The translations under genes and the position numbers were made by a program. The notes below the pieces were generated by a model. The model was not told the DNA's origin. It ran no database searches and saw nothing but the letters and a program-made list of their open reading frames with translations. Shown here one piece after another: positions 48,441-61,595 of a stretch of DNA of 64,000 nt (position 1 is the first letter of the stretch; every line of letters starts with the position of its first letter). Source of the DNA: Pyrrhoderma lamaoense (taxonomy: Eukaryota; Basidiomycota; Agaricomycetes; Hymenochaetales; Hymenochaetaceae); NCBI GenBank assembly GCA_002794735.1, contig NBAZ01000011.1, positions 1 to 64,000 on the forward strand, given 5' to 3'.

Positions 48441-50444
48441 GTATCTCCACTGGTATGGCACGACAATATGAAATTGTAGTACTGTCCTTGGAATAATATA
48501 GACTAGAATGATGGTTGATGTAGTGCGGAGTACGTGTGGTACCACTCAAGTCGTAGCACCTCTCAGGCATACTATGCTTCAAGTCGTTTACAATGTACTA
48601 TAAGTATTCATACTAGGAGACATGCACGTAAGAAACACATAATAAATGGACCTACTTTCTTTCATGGGACTCATCGGGTGTTACTGTAAACGGCTTTTCT
48701 TTTCGTGATCAGTAGCTTTCAACCCACCAGTGAGAACAATAGAGCGAAATAGCGTGTGGAATTGTCATATCATGCATTAAATCAACAGTGACCACTCTAC
48801 CTTGCGTAATCTCCGTTCTCTTACCTGCTTAACTCGATACACAAATCAACTTCGTCAGTTATATTATTTCAATAATCTGCGAGATACATTCACTAATCCA
48901 TCCTGCATTTTTCTACACTGAAACCTTGTAAAGACACTCCGTAACAGTAATTACAGATGCAGGGAACATAGTGAATGCAAAAACGAAACATCAGGCCAAT
49001 ACTGGAAAGTGTGAGTATGCACAACAATTCTACTCTCAACGGTGATACTATTAATAAAAATAGTTACTTATCATGAAGACAATTAGTTAGTTCAAAACTA
49101 AGAACGGTTGAACTCCGGAAGAAAGTAGAGCTCTGGCCTAGTTTCGAATCTACCGGAAATCAGCAATAACAGCATTTTTGTATATCAACGTCAGGACATC
49201 AAGATTATTGGGACGCTGAAGCTAAGAGATACGAACTTCAGCGGGAGTTACAGTTACTTCACAATAGTGAGTAGTTGGAGAAGTCATCAATTATAGAAGA
49301 AAGTTTTTTTTTTTCTTAGAATAAGTAGACAATTCAATCTAAGGGGGTTCGATACACGATTCCAAGGTCAGATTCTATAGCTATAGCAAAAGATATCGGA
49401 TATTGGTAGTAGACACAAGCTGTAATTGATGGCAACGCAGATAGTACCATCACATCTTGCGTTACTTGAAGCCTAGACATGTTTACACCTAATCTCGAGA
49501 CACCCTTTCTGAGTTTCTCCTAATTAAGCTACTGTATGGGCAGTGATGTAGATATGCGAATGTACGTTCGGGATTTAGTATCGGTTTGTAGATGACGAGC
49601 TTACATAGATTCTTGTTGTCTCTATAACCGTAGTTGATATACATATCGAGCTTGATCCAGATAAAGCACCCAAGAAGTCAGTATTCTACAGTGAGGCATA
49701 CCTAGAAATGCCAGGCTCTAGTAAGTATACATAAGTGGATTCTTCCACAGATTACTCCTAGCGTTCCTTCGCATACCTGAGTCAATAACCGAAAAAACAT
49801 GAATGACGATCATGAAAACAGTTGATGCCTTGTAATTATTTTCCATACGATCATTAACTCGAAATTTGCTCGGTAATGCTATATAAATGGAATGATTAAG
49901 CTAGTTCCAGATACGTATGCATAGGAGGTGGCCATTGTAGGACCAACTAAGTAGATGGCTGGTTGTAGTGCATAACTGACACCTGGAGAGTAGTCAAGGA
50001 AAATATAGAGTAAAGAGAGCGATAAAAGAGTAGGAGACAGACGTAGCTATCCTTACAACTATCACGTTCACGTCCACATGGTCTTGTTCTATCTTCGATA
50101 TCGAAAAAAATATACAATAGAAGATGGCCTAGCCACTCTACTAGTCCATCAGAAGAACACCACAGTGGCGGTTAAGTAGCCTAAACTCCAGGGATCTCGG
50201 TATATTACAACAAGACCCTTATTCCATATTTCATAAAAGCTAATGAGTGATCCCCGCCAACATAGAATTCTCGGAACGAGATCTTGGTCGAGTATAAGCC
50301 ATGAGCTTCCGGAGGATATTTGTACCTGACATAATATTCCATCAAAAAGGTACTCTGCATCTAGGCATTCTTTCCGAGTAGGATAAATAGGACAATTGTC
50401 TCAGAGCAGGTCCCTCAGTCCTCGACTACATCCTCATTCTCCCA

Positions 50445-51602
50445 ATGTCCTTCTCCTTTCCTCCCCCATTCATACTTGGTCAAGAGAACCAGCTCAACCA
50501 CACCCTCACTGATCATGATGGTCCTCCTGGGCTACATGAAGGGGAGTTATACTTCAGAAAGCGGAAGAGGACGCAGCCAGACGCGCCCCTTGACGCACAA
50601 GCGAAGAAATGTAAAATCCAAGATTCTGCAAGCAACTGCACAATCAATGAATACTGTACACTTCCGCTGGGCATCGTCCCAGTTTCGGATCTGAGTCCCC
50701 ACTCTGCCCCACCTGCTCCAGCTACGTCAAGCCCGACTTGCTTCAATCTGCCCTATGGAGATTATCTACAATACCCTGACCTCATACTCGGAGGACATCA
50801 CATGTGTGATCCTGATTTTCTCAGACAAGGGTCAGACCAAGGAGCCATCGGTCAGAGTAGTCTACAACGTCTACCTTCTCTGGACGTTGGCCAGACGCTT
50901 GACTTTCCACCCTGGGTGCAGGGCACAGACCAGGCAGAGGTAGCCTCTTGGTCTGATCGATATGAAGATAAACACACGGTCACGGGACCAAGTAAGTCCT
51001 TCTATCTAACTTTGTATCTATTTGTGATGCTTATCTATGGATCATCGCACTATTAAGACCTTCCATTCTCAGATTCAATTTTATTCAGACCCTCCCAACA
51101 GGGGAATCCTACTCAGAATCATAACGATGTACCTTCCCAACTCAGCAACAGCTCCTCCTTACCACTGCCAACACAGTTCACTCCTGGACTCGGGCATCAC
51201 ATGTACGGTATATTGCCATTGGAGCAGCCAGTGAGTAAATTGGCTATCTCGAAGAGACATGGGACAACAAGGGACGACTCGCGTGCGAAACGTAGGATTG
51301 GAGATATTGAAAAGAACGGACTAACACTACATGACTATCCGGCTGGTGGGGTTGCGTCGATGATGGCATCTACTGGTTCTCGATTCCAGTCAACCAAGGC
51401 ACCGATACAAGTAATGAGCTCACAGACGGATCCTTCCACTCCGCCGGTCGACTCCACATGGACAAACCCTACCGGCGTCCAGCCTTTCTCATCATATGAG
51501 CCCACATTGCCTAAGAAGAAATCAAGAACCGGAAAGAAGGGAAAGCGGACAAGTACTTACAAACGTATCAAATTCATACCATTTGAACCACTATCCAAAT
51601 AA
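50445..51602 (+). CDS. Array-family gene B, unit 2 copy (intact)
   Basis: Exons 50445-50991 and 51073-51602; 358 residues, identical to the unit 1 protein at 34727-35884. The intron (GTAAGT..CTCAG, 81 bp) splits an Asn codon. Upstream module and TATA-like box as for B1; a C-run just before the ATG is one base shorter than in unit 1. Two identical intact copies suggest either recent duplication, ongoing homogenisation or one locus assembled twice. Confidence 0.8.
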
Positions 51603-53619
51603 AAGCTAGAGGACATCGTTCTTCTACTGTATAGGCTCTTACTGTACTAAAGAGAGGAGCTGGTCAAGGGAGACGAAGAAGATACAAGCATTAAACGGCA
51701 ATGAAAATACTCCAAGTAAACACAAATCTCTCAAGTTTATACATTCTGATATTAACAGTATAAAATATTGTAGTCGTTTGTAGATAACGCAGTGTAGTTT
51801 CAGGTTGTATATTCTTGTAATGCGGAATGATCTGGTCGCTCTGTAAATTGAATAAGCTAATATTTGTAGGAGTGTTCTTAAGTACAATATATACGTGTAT
51901 ATACCCTTCTCAAAATACTCGGAGTAAACATACTTGAACTAACCGCTGGCGGTACTCACTCGAAGTGGAGATATCATATATGGACAGAGGTTTCGAATGT
52001 GTAGGCTCCAGTGCATCTGCCAATCAATGTCAGTATAGAAAGATACAGAATATATTGATGTATATAACTCTCGCAAATTATTGAATAATAATACTATCGA
52101 CAATGTTACTTCCTGTATGAGGATAGATAGACGAAAAGCCGGGCATGGCGTAGGAGGTCACTATTGATAGAGGCATTTTCAATGATATCAAGTCGAGTAA
52201 CATATCACTATAAACTATTGTTCTTACTGAGGGGTGACGGTTACTAATCACTCGTGTGCTTAGTACCACATCAATTGTCAAATTAGTCTGGGCTATAACA
52301 AGGACAATATCACAATTTCATATTGTTCCACCACACCAGTGGATTAACACAGACTACTATATCGTTATTAGCCCATATAACACTTGAGATGATCGGATTA
52401 AATGGTGACGGCTATCTAGCGAGGTTCTTAGTATACATATACGACAGTTCGAAGCCTGGACATCACACTCGGCATTGCTTAAGCGTGGCCTCTGCGTCAT
52501 TATATTGCCTGAGCCCCTTGTTCTTCCTAGCATAGCCTTGCTTCTTAGATAAAGACTTATGACTAGGTCCCCACGACATGGCCAATCCGTGTATTATTTC
52601 AACACGGATAATCTATCATGGATCATAAAATATGTATGATGGGTAGAACGTAAAAAGAATCACAAAATAAATCACAGGGTCATTTTATCGCGAATTGTTT
52701 ATTCGAAGGACGGGCTCCGAGTGGTTATCGTGTATGGGGTGCAAGCTGGTAAATCTAGACGATAGAAAAGAAGCATGGTTATGGATAACACGTTCTCGCT
52801 TACTGCTTAACACCACAGAGTAATAGGGTTTGTGTCCCATGAAGATCCCCTCCGAAGTACAGTCTAGCTTCCTTCCATTCCACATACACCCCTGCAATAG
52901 CTTCGTCCCTCTCAGCTTCAATCTTCCTTACATCTCGATCCCTCTCACGGCGTGAATGAGATCACAAAAAGTTTAGGTCGCATATCCTAGTAATATTGGC
53001 CACTTAACTCTGGACCCGGCATGCCGTAGCCGACCTATATCCAATCACTTTTTGTAATCGTCCCCCTATCGTATACAATTCATCAAAACTATAGTATATG
53101 TCGATGCCATGACGGTTTATGAACAATCCTGGCCCTATTACTCGATGAGTATTTGTGAGTTTTTAGGATAGAATCAACTGGATTGTAGAGAGCAATGACA
53201 GTACAGTAGACAAACGTAGCTATCCTTACAACTACCGTATTCACATTCACATGATCTTGTTCTGTATGCGTTATCGAACAAAAAGTACAATAGGGAAGGG
53301 CCTAGCCACTCTACAAGTCCATCAGAAGAACACCACAGTAGCGGCTAAGTAGCCTAAGCTCCAGAGACCTCGGTATATTATATCAAGACCCCTATTCTAT
53401 ATTTCATAAAAGCTAATGAGTGATCCCCGCCAACATAGAATTCTCGGAACGAGATCTTGGTCGAGTATAAGCCATGAGCATCCGGAGGATATTTGTACCT
53501 GACATAATATTCCATCAAAAAAAACACCCTAAACCTAGGCATTCTTGCCGAGCAGGATAAATAGGACAACTGTCTCAGAGCAGATTCCTCAGTCCTCGAC
53601 TACATCCTCATTCTCTACG
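51603..53619 (+). repeat. B 3' flank and C upstream module, unit 2
   Basis: Copy of 35885-37897. Contains the C promoter block (CATGAGCATCCGGAGGATAT near 53474) and the TATA-like ATAAATA at 53557-53563, about 57 nt before the C start. Differences from unit 1 are one-base indels such as GATCCCC/GATCCC and GACCCC/GACCC. Confidence 0.7.
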
Positions 53620-55073
53620 ATGTCCTTCTCCTTTCCTCCCCCATTCATATTTGGTCAAGAGAACCGGCTTAGTAGCTCCTTCACTGTTGATGATGGTCCT
53701 ACCGGGGTACATGAAGGGGAGTTATTCCCTAGAAAGCGAAAGAGGACGAAGACAGAGGTGCATCTTAACGCGCCACTAAAGAGATGTAGAATCCAAGATT
53801 TTGCAGACAACTGCGAAAAACATGAATTAAATACACTTCCATTGGGCAACGTCCCAGTATCGGCTCTTAATACCAACCCTGCCCCACCTGTTCCAACTCC
53901 ATCGAACTCGAGCTACTTCGATCTGACTCGTGGAGATCACTATGCCGAGCTCAGTCTGGGTTCAGATCTCCTGGGACAGGGAAATGAACAAGATGTCTTC
54001 GTTCAAAGTGGCGGACATAGTCTGTCACCTATGGGCGTTGGTCAGGCATTTGACATTCCGTCCTGGGTGCAGGGCGACAGCTGTGCCAGCCTGATTAATC
54101 GATACCAAGATAAATTTACACACACGGTCACGGGACCAGGTGAGTCCTTCTGTTTGTCTTTGTTATTTTTGTATCTATGGTTCATCACATTAACTAAAAC
54201 CTTCCGTTCTCAGAACCAATTTTATTCGGTGACTCTCAACAGAGTAATCCCTCTCAGAGCTTCAACAATGTACCTCTCCCACTCAGCAATGGCTCCTTCC
54301 CAGTGTCAACTCAGTTCACTCCTGGACTCATGCAATACTTGGATAGTTCTCTCGGGGTGTATGGCGTAATGCCATTGGAACAGCCAATCAGTAAATTGGC
54401 CAGTTCAAAAAGAAACGGGAAAGTCAGAGACGACTCGCATGTGAAATGTAGGATTGGAAATATTGACGATAACGGACTTGTGCTACACGGAGTAGATGGC
54501 TGCCTAACTGATAATGTTGCGTCGTTGATGCCACCTGCTGGTTCTCGATGGCATCTAACAGGTCCACCGATGCAAACTCTAAGCTCGCAGATGAATCCTT
54601 TCACTTCATTGACGGACTCTTTGTGGTCACTCCCGGCCTGCACACAAACCTTATCATCATGTGAGCCCTCAATGCCTACGTGGATGAACGACACTAGTCG
54701 TCCTGAGTCAATCACGTTGCCGGGTTTACTACCTGATAACCAGCAAATCCCATATCCACAATGTGTTGGAGATGACTCTCTCATACACGATACTACACTC
54801 ATGGTATCAACACAGTTACCTCCCCCTGCACAACCATCATTGACCTCCCCAGAGAGTTCTGGCATATTGAAGCACTCTCAGGTTTTCCGGATAAAGGAGA
54901 GTGTGGCTACACCCGTACCTACTAAGGATACTCAAATGAAAGATGCGTGTGGAGGGAAGACTATAGGAAAACGAAAACCAAAGAAGAGATCAGGAACCAG
55001 GAAGAAGGATATCCACACAGGTACATACAAAGAAATCAAGTTTGCACCCCCTTATACCACTCCGTCCAGTTAA
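53620..55073 (+). CDS. Array-family gene C, unit 2 copy (intact; family reference)
   Basis: Longest intact member: exons 53620-54139 and 54214-55073, 459 residues. Blocks: MSFSFPPPFIFGQENRLSS; basic PRKRKRTKTEVHLNAPLKRC (about residues 37-56); NTLPLGNVPVSALNTNPAPP; DIPSWVQGDSCASLINRYQD then HTVTGPG at the intron; TQFTPGLMQYLDSSLGVYGV; LEQPISKLASSKRNGKVRDD and KCRIGNIDDNG; MNPFTSLTDSLWS; SPESSGILKHSQV; and a basic end GKRKPKKRSGTRKKD followed by GTYKEIKFAPP. No signal peptide, membrane helix or coiled coil; long Ser/Pro/Gln-rich linkers. Two basic clusters imply nuclear location. The ATG is chosen because all paralogues align from it; the 25 preceding open codons have no ATG. Role unknown. Confidence 0.82.
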
Positions 55074-55828
55074 CAGTTAGAGCACGTCATTTTCTACTGT
55101 TTAGGCTCGTACTGTACTTGTATGTAATTAGTTATGAGAATAATCTCATCAATATCTCAAAGCGACATATATATATGATTGGGACCCAGACTGGAGGAAT
55201 ACGCTACCAGCTCGATCAGTATAAGCTGAAATGCATAAGCCTTATGATAAGGTGTTTGATATTGTACTCAATCAGAATATTGCACGGGAGTGTCAGAACT
55301 AGAGCTGAATGACCACTGTGTAACGAGGGACCAGATGCAATAAGCAGGAGAACTTTACCTGTGAATCAAATCAGGCATAACTATTCTAAAATAACAGGAA
55401 AGGTGATATTATGCATATTGTAATAAGGAACACTCTTGTACGTTGTAGCGTACCAATTTCTAACTCTTTTCAATGCTAAGCTGCGCAATCACTCCTTTCT
55501 AAGCAGAAAGATCAAGTCAGAATCATCATTAGCTGTTTGTTATTTGAATGGGATAGTCTAAGGTGTATAAATTTAGAGTGCTCGTAAGTATTTGTCTTGT
55601 TATCCCTTGTTCCCAGATTCCAACTTGTTCTCAGGAATTCGTGCTCCTTTCGACTTCCAGCTACGTGTATATTGCATTTTAGTACCCTTTGTGGCTACTC
55701 TCGTATCCACATTCCCCTTTATCTAACCAATCTCAGAGACCTCCGTTATTCCGCAGCTCTCAGAATATGCCGATGCCGATGAGGAGAGGATGAAGAGGAG
55801 GATGACGATGAAGAAGACGAGGAAGATT

Positions 55829-56999
55829 TCACAGATGTATTTTTCTGTATTGTGGACCCACTGTCGTGTGTTGAGATATCGTCTTCAGGACTTTGGAAGT
55901 CTTAAGTTGCCGGAGAGTGGGTGGTGGATATGGTAGCATGCCAAGCCCTTGATGGCTAGTATCCTCTATCAGCGTAGGAAATGAGGTCTCATAAAAGTAC
56001 GAAGACTGGGTAGCCATGGGGTTGGTCCTTGTAGGGTCGAGCGGTATAATGGGTGGATATATCTGCGCTTCCACGATGTAATCATATTGAGAATCAACAG
56101 AAGGCATCGATAATATCACGATATTCGTTGGAGGATTATATGCACCATATATTGCAAGTCAATTCATTACAATTTTATTATATCTATCCCTTACATTTGA
56201 ATCGTCTCTATACCGCCCGCTCCTCTTCAAGATACCTACTCTACTTATTGGTTGTACTGCTTGCTCTGATGGTGGCACATCATACACTCCGAGAGAACCT
56301 TGCATATGATGTGTGAATCCGGGATTGTGTTGTGTTGAAAACGGTAAGGATAGGGTATTTTCGAATGGCACAGACACATATTCCAGATATTTATCAGAGG
56401 GCCGCTCTTGAGAGTGTGTGGATAGGTTGGAGTCTAGGAACGGAAGGTTAATATGCTACTTGAATAGAGTTATAGGTATAAGATGACTATGACTTACCTG
56501 GCGTGTAGGTATCTTGGGGTTGATCAGCTTCGGCTTCGGCCTCGGCCTCAATTGCTTGGTTGACACCCTCAATCCAGGAAGAGATATCTAATCTCTGTCC
56601 AGTGTACAAGGAAGACAAACCATCATTTTGTCTCAAACCTTGATTCTGGATATCGATGTCAGATGTATGTTGTAGTCGATGGTCTCCGTCAGACAAGTAT
56701 GAGTGATTCAAACTTAGTTGGATTGGAGTGATGAGGGTAGGGTGACGGTCGAGAGACGATTCTGAGGCAGCGCCCAACGGGAGTGTAAGAGCTTCATGAC
56801 TTTTGTGCCGAGGTGCAAAATCTTGATTCCTACATATCTTCAGCGGGCCGCTGAGATGCGCTTCTGGCTGAGCCCTTTTTCGCATGCTATATGAATTATC
56901 CCTTTCGCGTGGTCCAGGAATGTCATTATCAGCTGTGAAGGAGCTGCTAATGTGGTCTTCTTGACTGAGCGAGAGTGTATGAGGAGAGGAAAGGGACAT
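55829..56999 (-). CDS. Array-family gene D, unit 2 copy (intact, divergent)
   Basis: Most divergent complete member, 324 residues: exons 56999-56498, 56433-56195 and 56062-55829, all phases consistent. It starts MSLSSPHTLSLSQEDHISSS, then RKRAQPEAHLSGPLKICRNQ, LTLPLGAASESSLDR, ISSWIEGVNQAIEAEAEAEA and TYTPG at the first donor. Exon 2: TQHNPGFTHHMQGSLGVYDV and QPISRVGILKRSGRYRDDSN. The second intron (GTAAGG..CGCAG) is at the same site as in A. The third exon begins IYPPIIPLDP and ends VGPQYRKIHL. It lacks the Lys-rich tract before the tail and has gained an acidic EAEAEAEA stretch from a GCCGAG-type hexamer repeat (about 56530-56550). This charge change may mean a different role within the family, or relaxed constraint. 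Confidence 0.75.
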
Positions 57000-58135
57000 T
57001 AGGGAGAATGAGGAGAGGGTGAAGTTTAGGACGGGAGAGAAACCACTCCAAGACAGCTCTGCTTTTTATCCTTCTCGGCAAGAACGGATAGGGTATTTTT
57101 TATGGAGTAGATTATCAGGTACAGATATCCGCCGGAGGCTCATGGCTGCTACTCAACCAATATCCCATTATGAGAATTTCTTGTTGGTAGGAACCACTCA
57201 CTAGCATATATGGATTATGAAATTAGGCATTGTTGGAACTCAATAAAGATCTCGCAATTTGATACTACTTGCAGTATTATTATTATAATTGATTACCTAG
57301 AATGGCAGGACCATTGCCTATTGTATATTTTGTTGTTATAGAAAATTGAACAAGATCATGCGAATGTGACGGTTGTGAAGATAGCTACGTCCGTTTGTTA
57401 TGCTTTCACTGTTCCATACAGCTGGTTTATCTCGGTTCTTTTTCAAATCGAAGGTTCAGTAGCTATTTCGCTCCCAGATACAGGCTATCATTGTACGATA
57501 GGTAACATGATAAGACTAGAAGGATATAAGTCAGTACCAAATCCTGATGCCAAGACTGTCATTGGACAAAAGCATGATGGTCGGTGTCACCAAGATTGTG
57601 ATATCAATTGGACCATATGTACTGCTCCTGCTCGTGTTCTTCTGTGAGTTAAATAGAGATGTAAAGATAATAGAAGCTGAGGGAGCTTGAGATATTGCAG
57701 GGTTGTATAAGGAGTGGAAGGTTATAAACGTGTTCATCTACTCTGTGCCGATGCCCAGTAAGCGAGGACATGTTATCCATGATCCTCCTTCTCTTCTATT
57801 GTCTCGACTCACCATATATGATACTCAATCAGGATGTGTCCTACAGCCCAATAAATAGTGGCAACATGACCTCACGTTTTCTTCCTTTGTCTGGGCCATT
57901 TTGCCGATGTAGGAATAAGGAAAAGCTTAGAAGGCAAGGTTATGTCGGGATGAACAAAGGGAAAATAGGTAATATAATAGCGCAAGGGCCATGCTCAAGC
58001 AATGCCGAATGTAAGACCCTGGCTTTGAATTATATACACATTGTAATTGATTGTTAGCATCCTCTTCAACAAACAATAGTCATTAACATTCAATCTGGTT
58101 ACTCCTAGCATTATATGAGTTGGTAGTACTTACAA
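57000..58135 (-). repeat. Upstream module of gene D, unit 2
   Basis: Counterpart of 41267-42400, recognisably the same module but with many substitutions relative to unit 1, for example CATGATAAGACTAGAAGG here against CATGATAAGGCTGAGG. Non-coding. Confidence 0.65.
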
Positions 58136-59279
58136 CAGTCCGCATAGATCTACCAGTGCAGTACAACAACAAACAAATTTGGGGTAATGTTGCAATGATG
58201 ATCGATGTTATATTGAACCTGCTAATACAATCCTCATCTTCGACGATACCATACAATGAGAGCTGAGAAATATACCACCAATCCACTTTGTAGCACCCTA
58301 TTCTGGCTACCAACTATACCGTGACATACATGCACGTCCAGCACATACTTGATACCCCCACTTCGGATCAATAGTCTACTGTGGGTGATACCGAGCTATG
58401 CCATAACCTCATTGTTGGTGTGCATCAGTATCACGAATGTGTATTTGTAACATCATGCAATTCCAATGCGTGCTCTTCTTTTCCTTCATTATCTTCGCCT
58501 TCTCTTTCTGTATACTTTGCTCATATATCTTACCTGAGAGCCTAGCCCTACCGCTACCTACTTAGTGTATACACAAATACTAGTTAAAAGATATTATAAA
58601 GTGCCTACAGCGTAACTAGGGCCCGAGCTTTTATACAATCAACAAGTGCGATTTTATCGTCGCCAACTCATACTAAGGTATCGTTGGAAGTATAGAAAAA
58701 GAGAATGGGAGATGTGTATACAAAACACTTTCTGGTCCTTTCTCAGATTTTATTGGGCAATCAGTCTTTTCCTCATTGCGAACGAATATACTATGAAACT
58801 GCATATATGTCACTTACATCGGATTATTATCTATTATACTGCTTATTCCAGATTTTATAAGCTTGAGACGATTGTAACTACTTGAGGGAGTTTCATTTTC
58901 ATCTGCCATCGATGTCTTCTTCGTCCTCCTTGACCATTCGGTCCTCCTCCGCCCTTTACATTTCGGGCCATGTGAGTTAGTACTTTCATTAAGTACAAGA
59001 ATAGCCACTCGAGTACAGTCGTTGTAGACTCTGCTTGAGAGAAGTAAGGCATGACATACCTATATGAAGATATCCACGACATATCTGTGAAGTGTTTTGA
59101 GTATGCAGTCTGAAAATTGACTGGCTGGGCAGTTGCAGATGTGTCATATTCCTATCGTCTACGTTTTGGGGCTAGATATCGGAGGAGGTTAAGGGAAAGA
59201 AAGAGTTCAGACTCTGAAAGAATAAAAGTTCTTCTGTAATTAATTCACTTATTTTTGGATTCAAATCCAATCCACTAGT

Positions 59280-60220
59280 TAATTGGTGTTCTAATTTCGT
59301 GGGTTCCGAGGTATCCTTGCATAGGATTCGCGAGTTTTGGGGTGAGCGGTATCGTCACCAAAAATATGGTATCAACGGAAGCGAGTGAGGCAGGTAAGCT
59401 GCATTGCGTTGATATCTCATGATGAGGGTATATAGGTCTGAGATTGAAGAAGGAATGCGTCAAAGTTCTGCAAATAGGTACAAATAATTCACCTAGTCCC
59501 GTGACTGTGCTTGAGTATCGATCAGGAAAATGATATTGTTGACATCCTATACCAGTTCAGAATATCCTCCACAGACCTCCACCTCGCATGTACCTAACAG
59601 TACATCGCCTTGTAACGCTTGGAGACTTGTTTCTCGTGTATATTATGACAAGAGGGATGGTGCGTAAAACGTAGGTTGGGTACTTGTGACAGTACCGGGT
59701 CAACTTCCAACGGAAGTGTATGTTTTCTATGTTTTCTTTTCCCCTTCAGACGCAGATTCATCAAATCTACATCTCTGGGAGGCTGTGTCGTGCCACATGC
59801 TCTGTTGTCCCAAACAATTGGGGTGTAACGAGTACAAACTCGATATGTTTGCATATATCCTGGACATCCTTGTTCACAGATCCTGTCTTCTTCTTTGTGT
59901 TTCGTGTTTTTTTAGCCTTCCAGCTGAGAGTGCTATTTAATTCCAGAACTCTCTGAAGAGAACAGTTCCAAATGTGCGGGAAAGGTGTCAGTATCGGGGA
60001 CACGAGTTTATTGGATGATGTCGAAGTATTTTTTTCCAGGAATTTGGGAGTGACGTCTCGATGTTTGTAGTAGCATTACATACAACCTGTGGTGCAAGTC
60101 TGTTTCCTTCAATACTTCCATCGAAGCTCCAATTGAAATCTGCATCTTTCATATACATCTTTACTGAGTTCCCCGTTCCTTTTTGAGATGGCCAATTTAC
60201 TGATTGGCTGCTCTAATGGT
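59280..60220 (-). pseudogene. Relic F, unit 2 copy
   Basis: Counterpart of 43536-44455 with the same broken pieces (HTLPLEVDPVLSQ near 59720; Lys-rich tail remnant near 59885). It differs by several small indels, and the frames are still interrupted. Confidence 0.6.
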
Positions 60221-60954
60221 AGTACAACACATTGTAGAACCAGCTAAGCAGATAGCCGGTCGTAGTGTATTTGTGCTACACTTTGTGACTCGCCTGGAGA
60301 GTCCATTATCACTATATTTCCTTAAACTCGCCCGCGTTTCCAACCCATTTCTCTTACTGTTTGGCTTCATTGCTTACTCTTACTAGAGGACAGGGTTCGT
60401 TTATATGGCCTCTCGTTTCTGATAGCTTAAACCTTTCGTCCAGTGGCATAGTGCCGTCTTGAAATCATACTTCATCTTAATATCTACCCTTTATCCCACG
60501 TTTTTCTGTATTATCCTACAGACTTGTGGCCGTAGTGGAGGAAAACCCTTTCTATCAATTCCTCCTCCCCCCCCCCAAAGTAGCTGTCTGATAGTCTCCT
60601 GTACTCTTTATCACTGCCCTGCTGCTTATTAGGTTGCTCAGATGCCTGATGAGTTTGTAACACTCTGACTGTACTGCAAGTCGACCGGACGGACAGAAAT
60701 ACATACACTTTTATCTCAAACTAAAACTTTGGTCGAGGCTCTATTTTATACGTTTCTATTGCTTTTACTGGTCTGTGAAGTCTCAGCTCGCCCCAATCGC
60801 CCCAAGGTCTCTATCTTTCTCTGCGCACCGGCCGAAGTCCAATTTCTTGCTTTTTAGCCCCCAGAACTGAGCCATAGCACCGTGTCTGGTGTAGGCAGAT
60901 TCTAAACCCCAAGTCCTCGCCACTAAACACGACTGAAAAGTCCAGTCCTGACCT

Positions 60955-61595
60955 AAAGTTTAGTTTTCATCATGCATTCCAAGAGATTCATTCATTTCAT
61001 GAGTACGGAAGTGAGCTGCATTGATATTAGCGAGGTGCTATTGCTGAGTGAGAGAAGTACATGGTTGAAATTCTGAGAAGGAATACTCTGTTGAAAACGT
61101 GAATCTGGAAGGTTTTAGTAACGTAAGTAAAGTCAACAAAGACAAACAGAAGGACCTACCTAGTCCCGTGACCGTGTGTATATCTTGATATCGATTAAAC
61201 AGGCTGGCCCAGCTGTCGCCCTGCACCCAGGACGGAATGTCAGATGCCTGACCCTCGCCCACAGGTGACAGATTATGTATGCCACTTTGGACGAAGACAT
61301 CTCGCATGAACCCCTGCTCTAGGAGATCTGAACCTAGACTGAGCTCGACATAGTGACCTCCATGAGTCAAGTGGTAGTAGCTCGAGCTAGATGGAGTTGG
61401 GGCAGGTGGGGCAGGGTAGATTCCATGAGTCGATACTGGGACGTTGCCCAATGGAAGTATATATTTCATTGTGTTTGCAGTTGTCTGCAGAATCTTAAGT
61501 TCTACATTTCTTTAGAGGTGCGTCGAGGAGCGCCTCTGGTTGCGTCCTCTTCCGCTCTCTGAGGTAGAACTCCCTTTCATGTATCCCGGGAGGAC
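60955..61595 (-). pseudogene. Fragment E, unit 2 copy
   Basis: Same fragment as 45191-45830, with the same junction and TAA codon. The exon-1 end is in better frame here (IPSWVQGDSWASLFNRYQDI then HTVTGLG) because a C-run near 61205 and 61209 is longer than in unit 1. It still lacks a start and a C-terminus. Confidence 0.7.

Larger units (their letters stand above)
45831..61595. repeat. Tandem array unit 2 (15,765 bp)
   Basis: Starts at the chimeric E/A junction and ends at an identical junction at 61596. Same gene order as unit 1. Frames of C and D are intact here while broken in unit 1. The A tail (45831-46450) matches unit 3, not unit 1. Confidence 0.92.
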
